In this document: piece by piece, positions 18,950 through 29,909 of the stretch
How the letters are laid out: every line of letters starts with the position of its first letter
Position numbering within the stretch: the first letter of the stretch is position 1
Assembly (NCBI RefSeq): GCF_001186125.1
Contig: NW_014040194.1
Span: 52,540 to 82,448 of the forward strand
From: Sphaeroforma arctica JP610
Taxonomy: Eukaryota; Opisthokonta; Ichthyosporea; Ichthyophonida
Direction: 5' to 3'
Length of the DNA: 29,909 nt
The notes under the pieces: generated by a model
Database searches by the model: none
Told to the model about the DNA's origin: nothing
The model's input: the letters and a program-made list of their open reading frames with translations, nothing else
Made by a program: the position numbers and the translations under genes

Positions 18950-21455
18950 AACAAGCTACCAATCAACACATATCTGTAAACTCTTCACACGAAAGTGCAG
19001 CAAAACGTACTAGCAACAAAGGTAAGTAAGATGAATCAGATATTTATTTTTACACAAGTTACCAGCAAAGACAAGGGGGATGAAGCATTTATTCAGAACG
19101 AATATAACACAAGTCGTTACTAATACCATGCAACACATACACCACCACAGACAATTTAAGATGCCGACAGCAACCAGAGCAGGGGTGTATGGCGGAGACG
19201 GCGATGACACCAACATGCATGGCATGGACAACAGACCAGCAGGTGAGCCAACCCCAGGTCGTAGCTCAAGTCTACAAACATCTGAGGGGGTACCAATTCA
19301 GGCGTCAGCAATGCAATTAGAAATAGACAAGAGCATTTGTCAAGGCAACTACTTCCTGGCCAGTAGGTTCATCTCCAAGCTAGAAGCAACAGCACCTGTA
19401 GCTATCGCAAGTCTACACAAGATGAGAGTAGGTATTTATGATCAGCAACACGAGCGTCGCATACCTCTGGTAAACACAGAGCTCAGAAAGAGATACGATC
19501 AATGTATCAATGCGTGTGGTGATGACGATGAGGATGAAGTAATTCAAATTAGTCAAAGCATTAACGAGCTAGAAATCATGCGTTCACGCTTAGGTTACAA
19601 GGTTAAGGCACCAGCATTATCTAAACTACTAAAGACCTCCAAATTTTCGAAATTATTGAGAGATAGTTCTTTCAAAATGAAATTTGTGAAGACAATATAA
19701 AGTTTACTACGCAGTGTTGAGACCAGTTTCTAGCTAAGTCCATGCCACTATGTCAGTATCCAGCACTAGTGAGATATCTATTAGATTTCACTGATGCAAC
19801 TGACAATACCAAGGGGGTCCTCAATGAAATACGTGACTCGGAGACGTAGAGCACAAAGAATTACTCTGATCCAGAGCAATTCAATAGAATCACTATTGGT
19901 AGACTCAGGCATCACCCAGTAGACTATCTATCAGAGAAGTTTCTCAATGACATAGAGAACAAGGCACTGAATGTGAAAGTGTGTACAGAGCGTATGTATA
20001 GGACAATGCAGGTGTTAGAGGAGCGATACAGAAATACGGACAAGGAGCCAATACATGTGCAACTCCTCAAGAAATTTTTGTACCACACAAGTACATTCCA
20101 CAAACGAATGAAGATGTAAAATTGGTGGTTTACAGATGGTCACATATACAAATGAATATCACCAGCAACGGTGAATTTACCATTGTTGTCCACAGGTGGA
20201 CATGACCAAACAGGTCTCCTCAAGAAAGTGAGAAGATGCTTAGACTTACGCGAGATCAATTACCAATATGAGCAAGGAAGTATTGCACAACCTTAAAGAA
20301 GCACAATTTTTCTCCAAACTAGATCTCACGGGGAAGGGGGGGGGTTCAACCTCTTCCTAGTTGATGAAGCTAGCAGGCACTTCTTCGCATTCTCGTAGAG
20401 ATGAGTGTAATACTCATTCAAGTCAGCGCCATTCGGTCTGCACTCACTCCAAGCACAATTTCAGAGAGTCATGGGAAACTTGCTCATATACATTAAAGGA
20501 GTGCAAGTGTACGTGGATGACATAGTTATTACAAGCCTCGCAGAAGAAAAACATCACAAAATAATTAAACGATTGAACGGAGTAAACTCCCGCCGACTCA
20601 ACCACGACAAATGTGCTTTTGCGGTCAAAGTGGTCGCATTCTAGGAGTGAAAGACGCGAAACAAGGACTCGAAACTGATCCTGAAAAACAGAAAAGAATG
20701 ATGGACTGGCCACTACTCAGAACAAAAAGAGATCTGCACAGAGCGGTGGGACTCGCAAACTACATGCGTGACTATGTCCTCAACTTTCCCAACACAACTA
20801 AGCACTTCTGCAACCTAATAAAAGGAAAATGAACCAAAACAGATCTATGTTATGGACACCGGATGGGAAGAACTCAAAGAAGCCATCGTATGTTCGGCGA
20901 CACTATCATTCCCTGTTGATGGGGTACCGTTTGAGATCGTGAACAGCGCTAGTGACTATGGCATAGAAAGATGTTTATTTCAGGTCATAGATGGAGTCAG
21001 AAGAGACATTCTCTACTTCTCTAAATTCTTGAACCCAGCCCAACAACGCTATGGCACAAACACTAAAGTGCTACTAGTCCTGGTATACAGTTTGGAACAT
21101 TTCTCTGAATACATCAAAGAAGGGGACGTAACACTTTGAACAGATCACAAACTGATCACGCAAATGAACAGTCAACAGACGTTACACCCACTGCTAGCCA
21201 AATGAATAGCAAAAACAATCCACCACCATTTCTCCATCATACATGTCCCGGGCAAGGATAACCAGATGGCAAATATATTGTCACGTCTACACGACGGTAT
21301 TTTTAATACCAAAATGTCGAATGTATTAAAAAAGACGCGAACAAAACAACACACAACAGCCAAGAATACACCACCTTGGAAATAAACATGCCAATAATAA
21401 TATCAGTTATAGACTGGAAGAAGCTAAAAAAAGGCTTGGCATATTCACAGCAGAT
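18950..21455 (+). mobile_element. Relic 2: Ty3/gypsy-like LTR retrotransposon fossil
   Basis: Plus-strand fossil. A gag-like region (about 19080-20110) shares the helical block DEVIQISQSINELEIMRSRL with the reverse-strand gag of relic 1 (DECIAISGFVSELGLIRL, about 17720). Reverse transcriptase follows (about 20270-20720) with the thumb motif VGLANYMRDYV, then RNase H (about 20880-21340) with SASDYGIE, LNPAQQRYGTNTK and the HVPGKDNQMA tail. The protease region is not clear and the integrase is absent. It joins relic 3 tail-to-tail near 21455. Broken with many breaks; divergence from relics 4 and 5 suggests substantial age. The left limit is a guess. Confidence 0.8.
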
Positions 21456-22440
21456 TGCGATGTTCCTCTGTGAGACATGCAATGACTAGTACACTTGCAC
21501 TCTACTGTCCATGAGCAAGTTTGCTATGACTCCCTGGAATTGTGCTGTGAGTGAGTGCAGGTCGAATGGCGCTAATTTGAATGATTATTGCGCTCCTCTT
21601 CATGAGTCTGCTAACTTCATCTACTAGGAAGTGGTGGAACCCCCCCCCCCCCCTCCCCTTGAGATCTAGTTTCGAGAACAATTGTGCTCCTTTAAGGTTG
21701 TGCAATACTTTCTCACTTGTATTGGTAATTGATCTCGCTTAAGTCTAAGCATCTTCTTACCTTCTTGAGGATACCTGTTTGGTCATGTCCACCTGTGATA
21801 ACAATGGTATGCTCACAGTTGTTGGTGTTGTTCATTTGTATATATGACCATCTGTAAGCCAACAGTTCCCATTTTCATCCATTTTATGGAAGGTACGTAA
21901 GTGGTACTGAGTTTCCTTTGGCATGCCTCATTTGTCTGACATTGATCTCACAGTGATATTGGAACCTGGCAAGTTGCAGTGTACGGCAGGAGGTATATTT
22001 GCACTGGTTTCTAAGTTGTTTGCAAGTGATTCTCTGAACCCTACTTGTTCGTGCTCTGGGTCTTTCTCATGTGGAGTGAATAGTGATTCCCATTTTGCAT
22101 CTGTTGGAATAAGTGTATTTTTTATTCCTGCTGTGTATCCAACTATGTATGGTAGAATGTACATACCTAGCAGTATTGGTGCCTTCTTGTCTGGTAATTT
22201 CAATATTTCGATGCACTGAGAGGTTTTCCTACCTCCATAATTAATGTCACATACTTGTGTTGGCACTATTCTTTGTATTCGTGCATCTGTTTGTGGTTGA
22301 ACCCTAAAACCCCTCTTTGTAGATGACACACGCATCCAGGCTCCGCAGTCTGTTCGGTTGTAACCCTTCCTGAACCCGATCGATGAATGGGGTCGTCATT
22401 CCGGTCTAAGACAAGGGAATATTAAGCCCCGAAAGATATC
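21455..22440 (-). mobile_element. Relic 3: fragment of Ty3/gypsy-like retrotransposon
   Basis: Minus-strand fragment covering the end of the retropepsin region and the spacer before reverse transcriptase (about 21930-22400), then the first half of reverse transcriptase (about 21460-21720). The spacer block with PILLGMYILPYIVGY and HEKDPEHEQVGFRESL matches relic 4 (PILLGIDILPYLGI and HEEDTGHEQEGFRESL). It lacks LTRs, gag, RNase H and integrase in this window. Broken and partial; probably old. Whether it shares an insertion history with relic 2 cannot be told. Confidence 0.8.
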
Positions 22441-22676
22441 GTCAAGTATGCTGCATGCGGTACCGCCTCTCCGTATCAAAGGACATCTCATCACGCCAAC
22501 GCTAGTAGGCTCCACAAATGCGAACACTTCAACAGATGCCTACTTACCCCTCCCATACCATGGCGAGGAACTCTCTGACATATATCCACAGCCTTCCAAA
22601 TACTTGGAATTTCAACTGTCCCAGGGCATACCGGGTATCGACTTTGTAAAACACATGGACCACCTCATGGCAGTAT
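22441..22676 (+). other. Unassigned open stretch just before an LTR-like start
   Basis: Open for 77 codons from an ATG at 22448 (MLHAVPPLRIKGHL... DFVKHMDHLMAVL). I do not recognise it. It ends at the very start of the LTR-like sequence of relic 4. It could be host exon sequence, the flank of an older element, or chance. There is no codon or similarity evidence to decide. Confidence 0.3.
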
Positions 22677-22985
22677 TGTAGAGTGTAGAGAGTAGCTGAA
22701 GGATACGAGCGAAACGATACAATGGACCTCTTCTCAAGTACGGTTATATCAGCTAGGAAAAGACCTTAGTCTGAGAGAACCGAACTGAGTCTATATTTGT
22801 GTTTTCTAATTCACAAGACTCAGGCTTTTTACTTGAGTGTTTCTCTCACTCGCGGAGTCCCGGTATATCTTACCGGTTCTACCGCTAATACTGCTGATGA
22901 CTCTAATGTCAGGAATTTATTAATCCTAATTCCAAAACTCAATATTTGACCATCCTTTTATTATCTGGTCCCTAGATGCTACACA
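22677..22985 (+). repeat. LTR-like sequence at the 5' end of relic 4
   Basis: Starts TGTAGAGTG and ends near GATGCTACACA, giving a TG...CA form of about 308 bp. Its last 210 bp match 26612-26810 (shared ACTTGAGTGTTTCTCTCAC, GTCCCGGT, TTACCGGTTCTACCGC and CCTAGATGCT). Its first 30 bp resemble 27926-27955. The exact ends are estimates. Confidence 0.75.
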
Positions 22986-23543
22986 ACGACTTCCATGACA
23001 GTCACTTGAACGTTGAATACAAGCAGCACGATTGCGTCACACAATGCTTGAGCTGGAGAAACAGTTCAAGAGCACTGAGAGAGAGTTCATCAATTGGTAA
23101 CTTCTCAAAACATTTTGTTCCCTCTCACTAGTCATGTATAGACAGCAAGCTGAGACTGACAAGATAATAAAGGCTCAAACGAAGCCTGATAGTAGTAGTG
23201 GACACATATCTGACATACAGAGAAGGTATTCCATGAACTCACGGAAGATCCATCAGACAAGCAACGATAACACAGGCTAATCGCAATCGTGAACGCATAA
23301 GAGTGAGAACAAAAGAGTGAGAACTGCATTCATCCCAGACCAACGAGTCAATCGTCCAAGACTTGGCATATCCACAGGGAGTTCACTCAGAGGGGTGAGT
23401 CCACCCAGAGAGGCTGGACCACAAGTAGGACAAGGCAGAGGACGTCCCATCGGACAGGGCACTAACAACCCAACACCGCGAGGTCTAAGACTATGCCCAC
23501 ACTGTGGTACAGGCCCTTCGCCACATGCGTTCAGCAAGTGCCC

Positions 23544-23592
23544 CAATGAGGAAGAAAGCAACCCCCAATGAGGAAGAAAGCAACCGCCAGAA
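23544..23592 (+). repeat. Short tandem repeat after the zinc knuckle of relic 4
   Basis: CCAATGAGGAAGAAAGCAAC occurs twice in a row, period 25 bp, directly after the nucleocapsid zinc-knuckle region. Confidence 0.85.
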
Positions 23593-26500
23593 GACAATAG
23601 CGCGTGCAGCGCAGCAATCTCAACCCATCCATCATGTGGACTAGTTAACCATTACTAATGGCAACAAGGTCCAAGAGATGGACGAAGAAATTTGACAGGC
23701 TTGGTGGGCGGAAGCTATAATGGTAAACATGGTAGACATTGTGAAGGCACACACTAATGAAGAAACGTTGTTAATAAATGCAAATGATATTGCTTACACA
23801 CCTTGTTCTTTAATTCCTAACACACGAGACCAACGATTGCACATAGACATACAAATCAATGGCACTACATACAACGCACTAGTTGATTCAGGTGCACTAC
23901 GCTTGTGCATGGATCGCAGTGTAGGGACTGAACTAAATTTATCAGTCAAACACAACCTGGCTACATACAGCTAGCCAAATCTGACGCACGAGTACAACGC
24001 ACAGGCTCAACAGAAGTATGTGATGTAAACTACAGCGGTATAAAATCATCAAACTGCTCTGAGGTACTCGACCTCTCTAACAAGTAGTCACCAATACTTT
24101 TAGGTATAGATATTTTACCATACTTGGGTATACATCTAGCGGTGATAATCAATCCACTCATACCAACAGGTACCAAACGGGAATCACTTCTTATATCACA
24201 TGAAGAAGACACTGGACACGAACAAGAAGGGTTCAGAGAATCACTATCAGACGTATACCAAAACGGCATGATCCCACTTGACGTACACTGTGATTTACAG
24301 GGTCAGTAGTGGAGATCAACCGAGCCAAGAAGTCAAAACCAAAATATCCGACACGCTAAAGTGAACCTTGTTCCTCACATATACATACCAAAAACAGATT
24401 ACAATGTTCAAAATTGTGTCAAATAGGGTCACATATACAAAAGAACAGCACCGACACAAGTCATACTACCACTATTGTCAACAGGTGAATTTGAACCAAC
24501 AGGCTTACTAAAGAAAGTCCGCATATGTTTGGACTTAAGAGAAGTTAATTATCAACATGAACAAGACAAATTCGTATCGTCGAAAATGAAATAAGTACTT
24601 CACAACTTACAAGGTGCACAATTCTTTTCCAAATTGGACTTAACAGAAGGCTTCCACCATTTTTGTGTACACGAAAATAGCCAACACTACTTCTCTTTTT
24701 CATGGAGAAGAGCACAATACTCATTTAAGTCAGCCCCATTTGGACTGCACTCGCTAACAGCACAATCCAAAGAGTCATGGACAATCTACTCATTGACATT
24801 AAAGGCGTACAAGTATATGTATATGACATAGCCATTGCCAGCCTCACAGAAGAGGAACACAGAGAGACAGCACGAGAAGTCATCAAAAGACTCAACGCGA
24901 CCAACTTCAGGTAAAACCACAACAAATGTGCGTTTGCAGTCAAGACAGTCAATAAATTAGGCGTCGAAATTACAACAAAGGGGCTCAAAAGAGAACCCGA
25001 ACAAAAAAACCGCATGATTGGCTGGTCTTTACTAAAGTCGGATTAGCAAACTACATGAGGGACCACATACCCCAGTTTGCACACGCAACGAAACACTTCC
25101 ACAATCTCATGCTAGGAAAATTGAGCCAGAACATAGCCAATATTTGGAAACCTGAACTAATTAAAAAAGGGGAAGAACTCAAAGATGCCATCGCATGTTT
25201 AGCAACATCGGCATATCCAATTGATGGAGTACCATTCCAAATCATGAATGACGCAAGTGGTTATGTCATAGTAGGCTGCATGTTTCAAATCATAGACGGG
25301 GTCAGACGAGATATACTTATTTCTCAAAAGGCATAAACCCCGCACAATAAAGATATGGGACAATTACGAAAGAGATACTAGCGCTGGTATACAGTCAGGA
25401 ACACTACTTGGAATACATCCAAGGAGACGATATAACATTGTGGACAGATCACGAGGCACTATGCCAGATGAATAAGCAGCAAACGCTGCATCCCATGTTA
25501 GCGAAGTGGATAGCAAAACATTTCATCACTACTTCTCAATCATACACGTGCCTGGAAAAGACAACCAATTTGCCGACATACTATCATGATTGTACGAAGA
25601 TACCTTCAACATCAAAACATCAAATGTGTTGAATGAAGCCAACGAGCATACACACAATGGTCAACAATACACTGACCTTGAAACAAACATGCCCATACTA
25701 GTATCTGCCATAGACTGGCAACTACATCCACGATTCTACAAAGAGGCAGAACGCAGGTTTGTAAAATTCGTCATCGATTTATTAGTAGCAGCATAGTTCT
25801 ACACTAAAGAACAGAATGCATTACTACAAAAATGGGCAGAGGAAATAAACGCATTGGCGTATTCCCCTGGGAGCTAATCTCAGACGTTCTTGACAAAGTC
25901 ATAGAGGAAGCCACGAGAATCACAATATGCGTACCTTACTACCCAAATACAACGTGGTTCCCCAAGTTCCTGTCACTGTTAGAACAAGACCCGATGATAG
26001 TCGAAAACACGAACAACACGTTTCTGAACGAGGGCACGACAGTCTGTGGCAAAACACCATTGGTGGGCACACTAGTAGCAAAGATAGGCACAAAGTCACC
26101 ATGCTTTGACCAAAAACTAGCACATCCAGCTATAAAGATCGTGTCGGTACAAACCGATGATGAGTCGGCAGAGCTAGACACAGTCACATTTGAGGATAGA
26201 GTTACCCTGATATCTCAATACCACTCTGTGGGCCACTACACTGTCGAAGAAACAGTGAATAAACTTCAACTAAATGGCCACACATGGTCACGCCAGAAAG
26301 AACATGTAAACCAATACATTGAAGGCTGTGTACCATGTCTCAAGTACAAATCCACAAAAAGGGCTTCCACCTTTACAACGAATAACAGCCGCATTTCCGG
26401 GCGACAAAATACAAGTGAACACCATCGGTCCCTTGATCAACTCGAATAGAGACAGCACATGCGTCCTAGTTTTCCTCGATGTGCACTCATCATATGCCAT

Positions 26501-26611
26501 ACATAGATCAATGATGGAAAAATCAGCTGCGACAGTCGCACGAACACTATTCCAATCATGTTTGAACAAAGCTTTCCACAAATCATACAAACGTATCAAG
26601 GCCCAGAATGA

Positions 26612-26810
26612 GATAACCGAATTGAGTATTTATTTTAATTTCCTAATTCACTAGACTCATGTTTTTACTTGAGTGTTTCTCTCACACGCGGGGTCCCGGT
26701 TCAGCTTACCGGTTCTACCGCCAATATTTCTGAAGACACTAATTTGATGATTCTGTGGTTATAGGTTTTGGATTGGCTTTTTGATAATCTGGTTCCTAGA
26801 TGCTAAATTA
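26612..26810 (+). repeat. LTR-like sequence at the 3' end of relic 4
   Basis: Aligns with 22775-22984, starting near ACCGAATTGAGT and ending CTGGTTCCTAGATGCT. It corresponds to the 3' two thirds of the left LTR. The last 60 bp also match the inverted LTR end at 18272-18342. Confidence 0.75.
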
Positions 26811-27925
26811 ACGCCGTGAAGCTGTTAATATATCTGAAGTATCAGAGTTCAATTTAAAAGTGAAGTATAAGAAGGCAGTTAAATAATAAGATTAGGTATG
26901 CCTCGTGAAAACATTAATACTCTGGGGGATTAAAAGGCTGAGGCATTGCATATACATATTGTAAATCCTCCCAGTACTAATGTCGCCGAAGAGATTTTAT
27001 TGATCTTTTCGTTGTTTGTCTAGACGAAACTATAACTAATTTTCGTTGGGCCAATTCGAAGGACTCGCAAAATCCTATCTTCAAACGATTGTATTGTATT
27101 GATCATAATAACTATCATCGGCAATCTGGTTGGCTGAACGGAGGATAAATTAGGAAACTGTAATAGTCCCTAGAAAACTATGTTCGGTTGAGCCATCTCG
27201 CTACCGAAGTATTCAGATATATATATTTGAAGAATTTAATAGGTCTTTAAATAGGTCTACTACAAGTATCGTCTTTGGCATTATAATGGGCCAATTCATG
27301 GGCCGAATCTAAATATCTGATTTGTAAAATGGAAAAGATATTAATTTAATAATCTTGGAGAAAGACAAGAGCAAATCCAGTGTTGTGGACCAGAACCGGG
27401 ATTACGAATGTACGAGAGAGATCATCAATGACAACATCAGTTTGGGTGCCGATTCAGAAGCAAGGTCTACGACAGGATCAGAATCTGATACGGATATGTT
27501 TCTGACCGATGGTAGTATCTCAATAGAGGATTTGTATGAATACGACAATGACCAGAACATACAGAGAAGCACGAGTTGATCTGAGCTCAATGAAACTTCA
27601 GGGTTGCAGGATTGCCCCCCCCGGTAAGAACTCGTGAGCAAACTTACTCACAGGTTCCAAAGCTCTAAAATTGAGAGAGTGGAGATGCTATCACGTATAT
27701 TTCCCTATGACAAGAGATGAAAGATCAACATTCTTCGAGGGTTTTCACCAGGATGACATCGCCGACTCCAATAGCATTCAGCTTCTACAGGATTTGATTA
27801 CGCCTGTGAATCCTGGAAGTCTCAGAACAAAGCATAACACGAGGAGACAAATACAAGCAAGAATATGAAAGGTATTTTATATTCATTTATTCGGTTTTTA
27901 AGTATGTATGTCGATTGATTATTTT
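26811..27925. other. Unassigned stretch between relics 4 and 5
   Basis: AT-rich to 27350, then a more balanced open stretch 27355-27579 rich in acidic and serine residues (GADSEARSTTGSESDTDMF). A 65-codon open stretch follows at 27671-27868. Between them lie a C run and a GTAAGA...TTACTCACAG pair (27622-27657) that looks like a very short intron but is probably chance. I cannot assign a family. It could be host gene debris or flank of another element. Confidence 0.35.
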
Positions 27926-28005
27926 GTAGAGTATAAAGAGTAGCTGCAAAAATACGAAATTTTCCGTAACAGTGGTACAAGGTCTCTATGTAATCGTTCG
28001 TTCGC
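27926..28005 (+). repeat. LTR-start-like sequence
   Basis: TGTAGAGTATAAAGAGTAGC followed by TGCAAAAATACG resembles the start of the relic 4 LTR (TGTAGAGTGTAGAGAGTAGC, then TGAAGGATACG). Similarity fades within about 70 bp. It may be the 5' part of an LTR in plus orientation, abutting relic 5. Confidence 0.5.
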
Positions 28006-28091
28006 GCCTAAGATTTTAGGTTGGTACGGCGGAGAGACTAGGTGTTGTGCCTAAGACTTTAGGTTGGTACGGCCGAGAGACTAGGTGTTGT
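28006..28091 (-). repeat. Two tandem 43-bp units at the left edge of relic 5
   Basis: GCCTAAGATTTTAGGTTGGT followed by ACGGCGGAGAGACTAGGTGT occurs at 28006 and, with slight changes, at 28049. The units lie where the integrase-like sequence of relic 5 runs out. Confidence 0.92.
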
Positions 28092-29909
28092 GTCGGCGCT
28101 TCTTCAACGACTTTTGAAAGTATATCGTTAACATATTCAGTGCCTTGGCCAGTCTGTATGGTTTGTGGGAACCCAATTTCACACATGATTGATGCCAGTG
28201 TGCGTGCTATAGTAGCCGCTGATTTGTCCATTGTTGGTAGTAGTATGGCATACGATGAGTGCACATCTAGCGATACTAGCACATATACGTGTCCTCTATT
28301 TTAGTCCGATTGGTGGCCCAATGGTGTCTACTTGGACTCTGTCGCCTGGAAATGCGGCTGTTATTGATTGTAAGGGATGGAATTCATTTTTGAGGGGGTT
28401 TTTTTTGAGACATGGTACGCATCCTTCGATGAATTTGTGTACATGTTGGATCTGAGGCAAATCATGTCCATCTGTTTGCAATTTGCTTACCGATTCCTCA
28501 GGGGTGTTGTGTCCATGTGGTATTGCTCGATGATGTACATGTCTCGTATTCTGTTGCCTGCGGTGCATCTCCAGATTGCAGTAGTTGTGATGCTGCAACG
28601 TGTATGGCAGGTTGTTCCCGCGTTGAGTCAAAGTATGGAGACTTCACTCCGATCTTTGCGACTAATGTGACACCCCATGGGGTCTTGTCACAAGCCTTCT
28701 TGCTTTCTTTGAGGAAAGTATTATTTGTGTTCCCCACTAGCATCGGGTCTTCTTCTAGTAAAGACAAGAATTTTGGAAACCACGTTGCATTGGGGTAGTA
28801 TGGTACACATATCGTGATGCTGGTTGCTTCTTCAATGACTTTGTCAAGGACATCAGGTATGAGTTCCCATGGTGGTTTCGCCCATACATTCACTTCCTGC
28901 GCCCACTTTTTTTGTAGCACATTATGTTCTTTGGTGTAGTATTTATCTGTGTGTGCATTGTGTGCCGATGCAAACAGATCCACTGTGAACTTCCCAAACC
29001 GTCTTTCAGCTTCTTGGTAGAATCTGGGGTTTAACATCAAGTCTATGGCTGATATGGTCATGGGCATGTTTGTTTCCAAGGTGGTGTACTCTTGGCTATT
29101 TTGTGTTGTCTCATTCGCCTTTTGTATTACCTTTGAAGTTTTAGTATTAAAAGTGTCTTCATGTAGACGCGACAACATGTCTGCCATCTGGTTATCCTTG
29201 CCTGGGACATGTATGAGGGAGAAGTGGTGGTGGAACGTTTTTATAACGTCTGTTGACTGTTTATTTGCGTGAGCGCTTTGTGATCTGTCCACAGTGTTAT
29301 GTCCCCCCCTTGATGTATTCAGAGAAATGTTCCAAGCTGTATACCAGTGCTAGTAGCTCTTTAGTATTTGTGCCATAACGTTGTTGTGCTGGATTCAAAC
29401 CTTTTGAGAAATAGAGAATGTTTCTTCTAACTCTATCGATGACTTGAAATAAACATCCTCCTATACCATAGTCACTAGCATCATTCATGATTTGAAACGG
29501 TACCCTATCGACAGGGTATGCTAGTACCGCTGAACAGGCGATGGCTTCTTTGAGTTCTTCCCAATTCTTTAGTTCCGGAGTCCATAACATGGATATGTTC
29601 TTGTTCATTTTTCCTTTCATTAGGTTCCGAAAGTGTTTCGATGTGTGGGCAAAGTTGCGGACATGGTCGCGCATGTAATTTGCTAGTCCCACTGCTTTGT
29701 GCAGATCTCTTTTTGTTCTGGGTATTGGCCAGTCCATCATTCTTTTCTGTTTTTCAGGGTCTGCTTTGAGTCACTGTATGGTGACTTTCACCCCGAGAAT
29801 GTTGACCACTTTGACCACGAAGGCACACTTGTTGTGATTGAGTCGGAAGTTTGCTCTATTCAGTCGATTGATTACTTCACGAACTGGCTTGCGGTGTTTC
29901 TTTTCTATA
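28006..29909 (-). mobile_element. Relic 5: Ty3/gypsy-like LTR retrotransposon fossil, cut by window edge
   Basis: Minus-strand fossil that enters from beyond 29909. Parts: end of reverse transcriptase and thumb (about 29550-29909, VGLANYMRDHVRNFAHTSKH), RNase H (about 29110-29520, IMNDASDYGIGGCLFQVID and LNPAQQRYGTNTKELLALVY, tail HVPGKDNQMADMLSRLH), a connection region (about 28640-29100), the integrase zinc-binding region (about 28390-28580, IEGCVPCLK), and part of the integrase core (about 28016-28300, VSLDVHSSYAI and TGQGTEYVNDILSKV). It keeps the longest readable stretches of the five relics, so it is probably the youngest. It is still broken, with a few breaks in the visible part and no right end in view. 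Confidence 0.87.

Larger units (their letters stand above)
22677..26810 (+). mobile_element. Relic 4: Ty3/gypsy-like LTR retrotransposon fossil, most complete
   Basis: Plus-strand fossil with LTR-like ends. Parts in order: 5' LTR (about 22677-22985), short leader and gag, nucleocapsid with zinc knuckle (about 23317-23571), retropepsin with LVDSGA (at about 23878), spacer (about 24000-24300), reverse transcriptase (about 24320-25030), RNase H (about 25190-25600), connection region (about 25600-26150), integrase zinc-binding region (about 26215-26350, H-x3-GH and C-x2-C) and part of the integrase core (about 26390-26620), then a 3' LTR portion (about 26612-26810). The order protease, RT, RNase H, integrase is that of Ty3/gypsy. 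It is broken with many breaks; the two LTR pieces have clearly diverged, suggesting an old insertion. Confidence 0.88.

Noticed and set aside
19080-19700. 206-codon open stretch as a host gene
   Set aside because: Its helical block near 19540 matches the gag part of relic 1 on the other strand, and it lies directly ahead of the pol parts of relic 2, so it belongs to the fossil.
27615-27660. Short intron proving a spliced host gene
   Set aside because: The GT...AG pair is only about 36 bp apart and the flanking sequence has no recognised coding similarity, so it is not evidence by itself.
14813-29909. Polinton, endogenous retrovirus with envelope, or LINE as the source of the relics
   Set aside because: The order protease, RT, RNase H, integrase with LTR-like ends and the H-H-C-C integrase motif fit Ty3/gypsy. 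No envelope, capsid of DNA-virus type, or LINE endonuclease is visible.

Overview
The window is eukaryotic nuclear DNA. The left 13.4 kb holds one complete, intron-rich protein gene. The right 16 kb is a graveyard of decayed LTR retrotransposon copies. The gene encodes the beta subunit of the COPI vesicle coat (beta-COP, COPB1/Sec26 family). I traced 14 exons by homology, reading frame and GT-AG borders. They sum to 2,871 nt, that is 956 codons plus a stop, close to the 953 residues of human beta-COP as I remember it. The 13 introns run from 175 to about 2,040 bp and are full of TA/TG microsatellites and minisatellites. An animal-like protein with many long introns would suit a unicellular relative of animals such as an ichthyosporean, but that placement is a low-confidence inference.

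Layout: 1-142 TA microsatellite; 202-13445 beta-COP, plus strand; 13446-14812 intergenic, with a perfect 13-bp hairpin; 14813-29909 five relics of one Ty3/gypsy-like family in strictly alternating orientation: relic 1 (-) 14813-18345, relic 2 (+) about 18950-21455, relic 3 (-) about 21455-22440, relic 4 (+) 22677-26810 with LTR-like ends, and relic 5 (-) about 28006-29909, cut by the window edge. All five are broken fossils, each with many breaks. Two unassigned stretches (22441-22676 and 26811-27925) lie just before LTR-like starts.

The most interesting signal is inside the beta-COP introns. Introns 2, 4 and 6 each carry several tandem, progressively decayed copies of the upstream exon's 3' tail together with its splice donor and the first part of the intron. 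In intron 4 the unit is about 210 bp; the newest pair differs by six substitutions, all transitions, while the oldest copy is barely recognisable. In intron 2 an 88-bp array and two further decayed copies retain the exon 2 tail. In intron 6 there are two decayed copies of the exon 6 tail. The introns of this gene therefore seem to have lengthened by repeated tandem duplication of exon-intron junctions, leaving graded fossil exon ends. Two relics also contain long tandem repeats (120 bp and about 243 bp), so the locus or genome seems prone to this kind of duplication.
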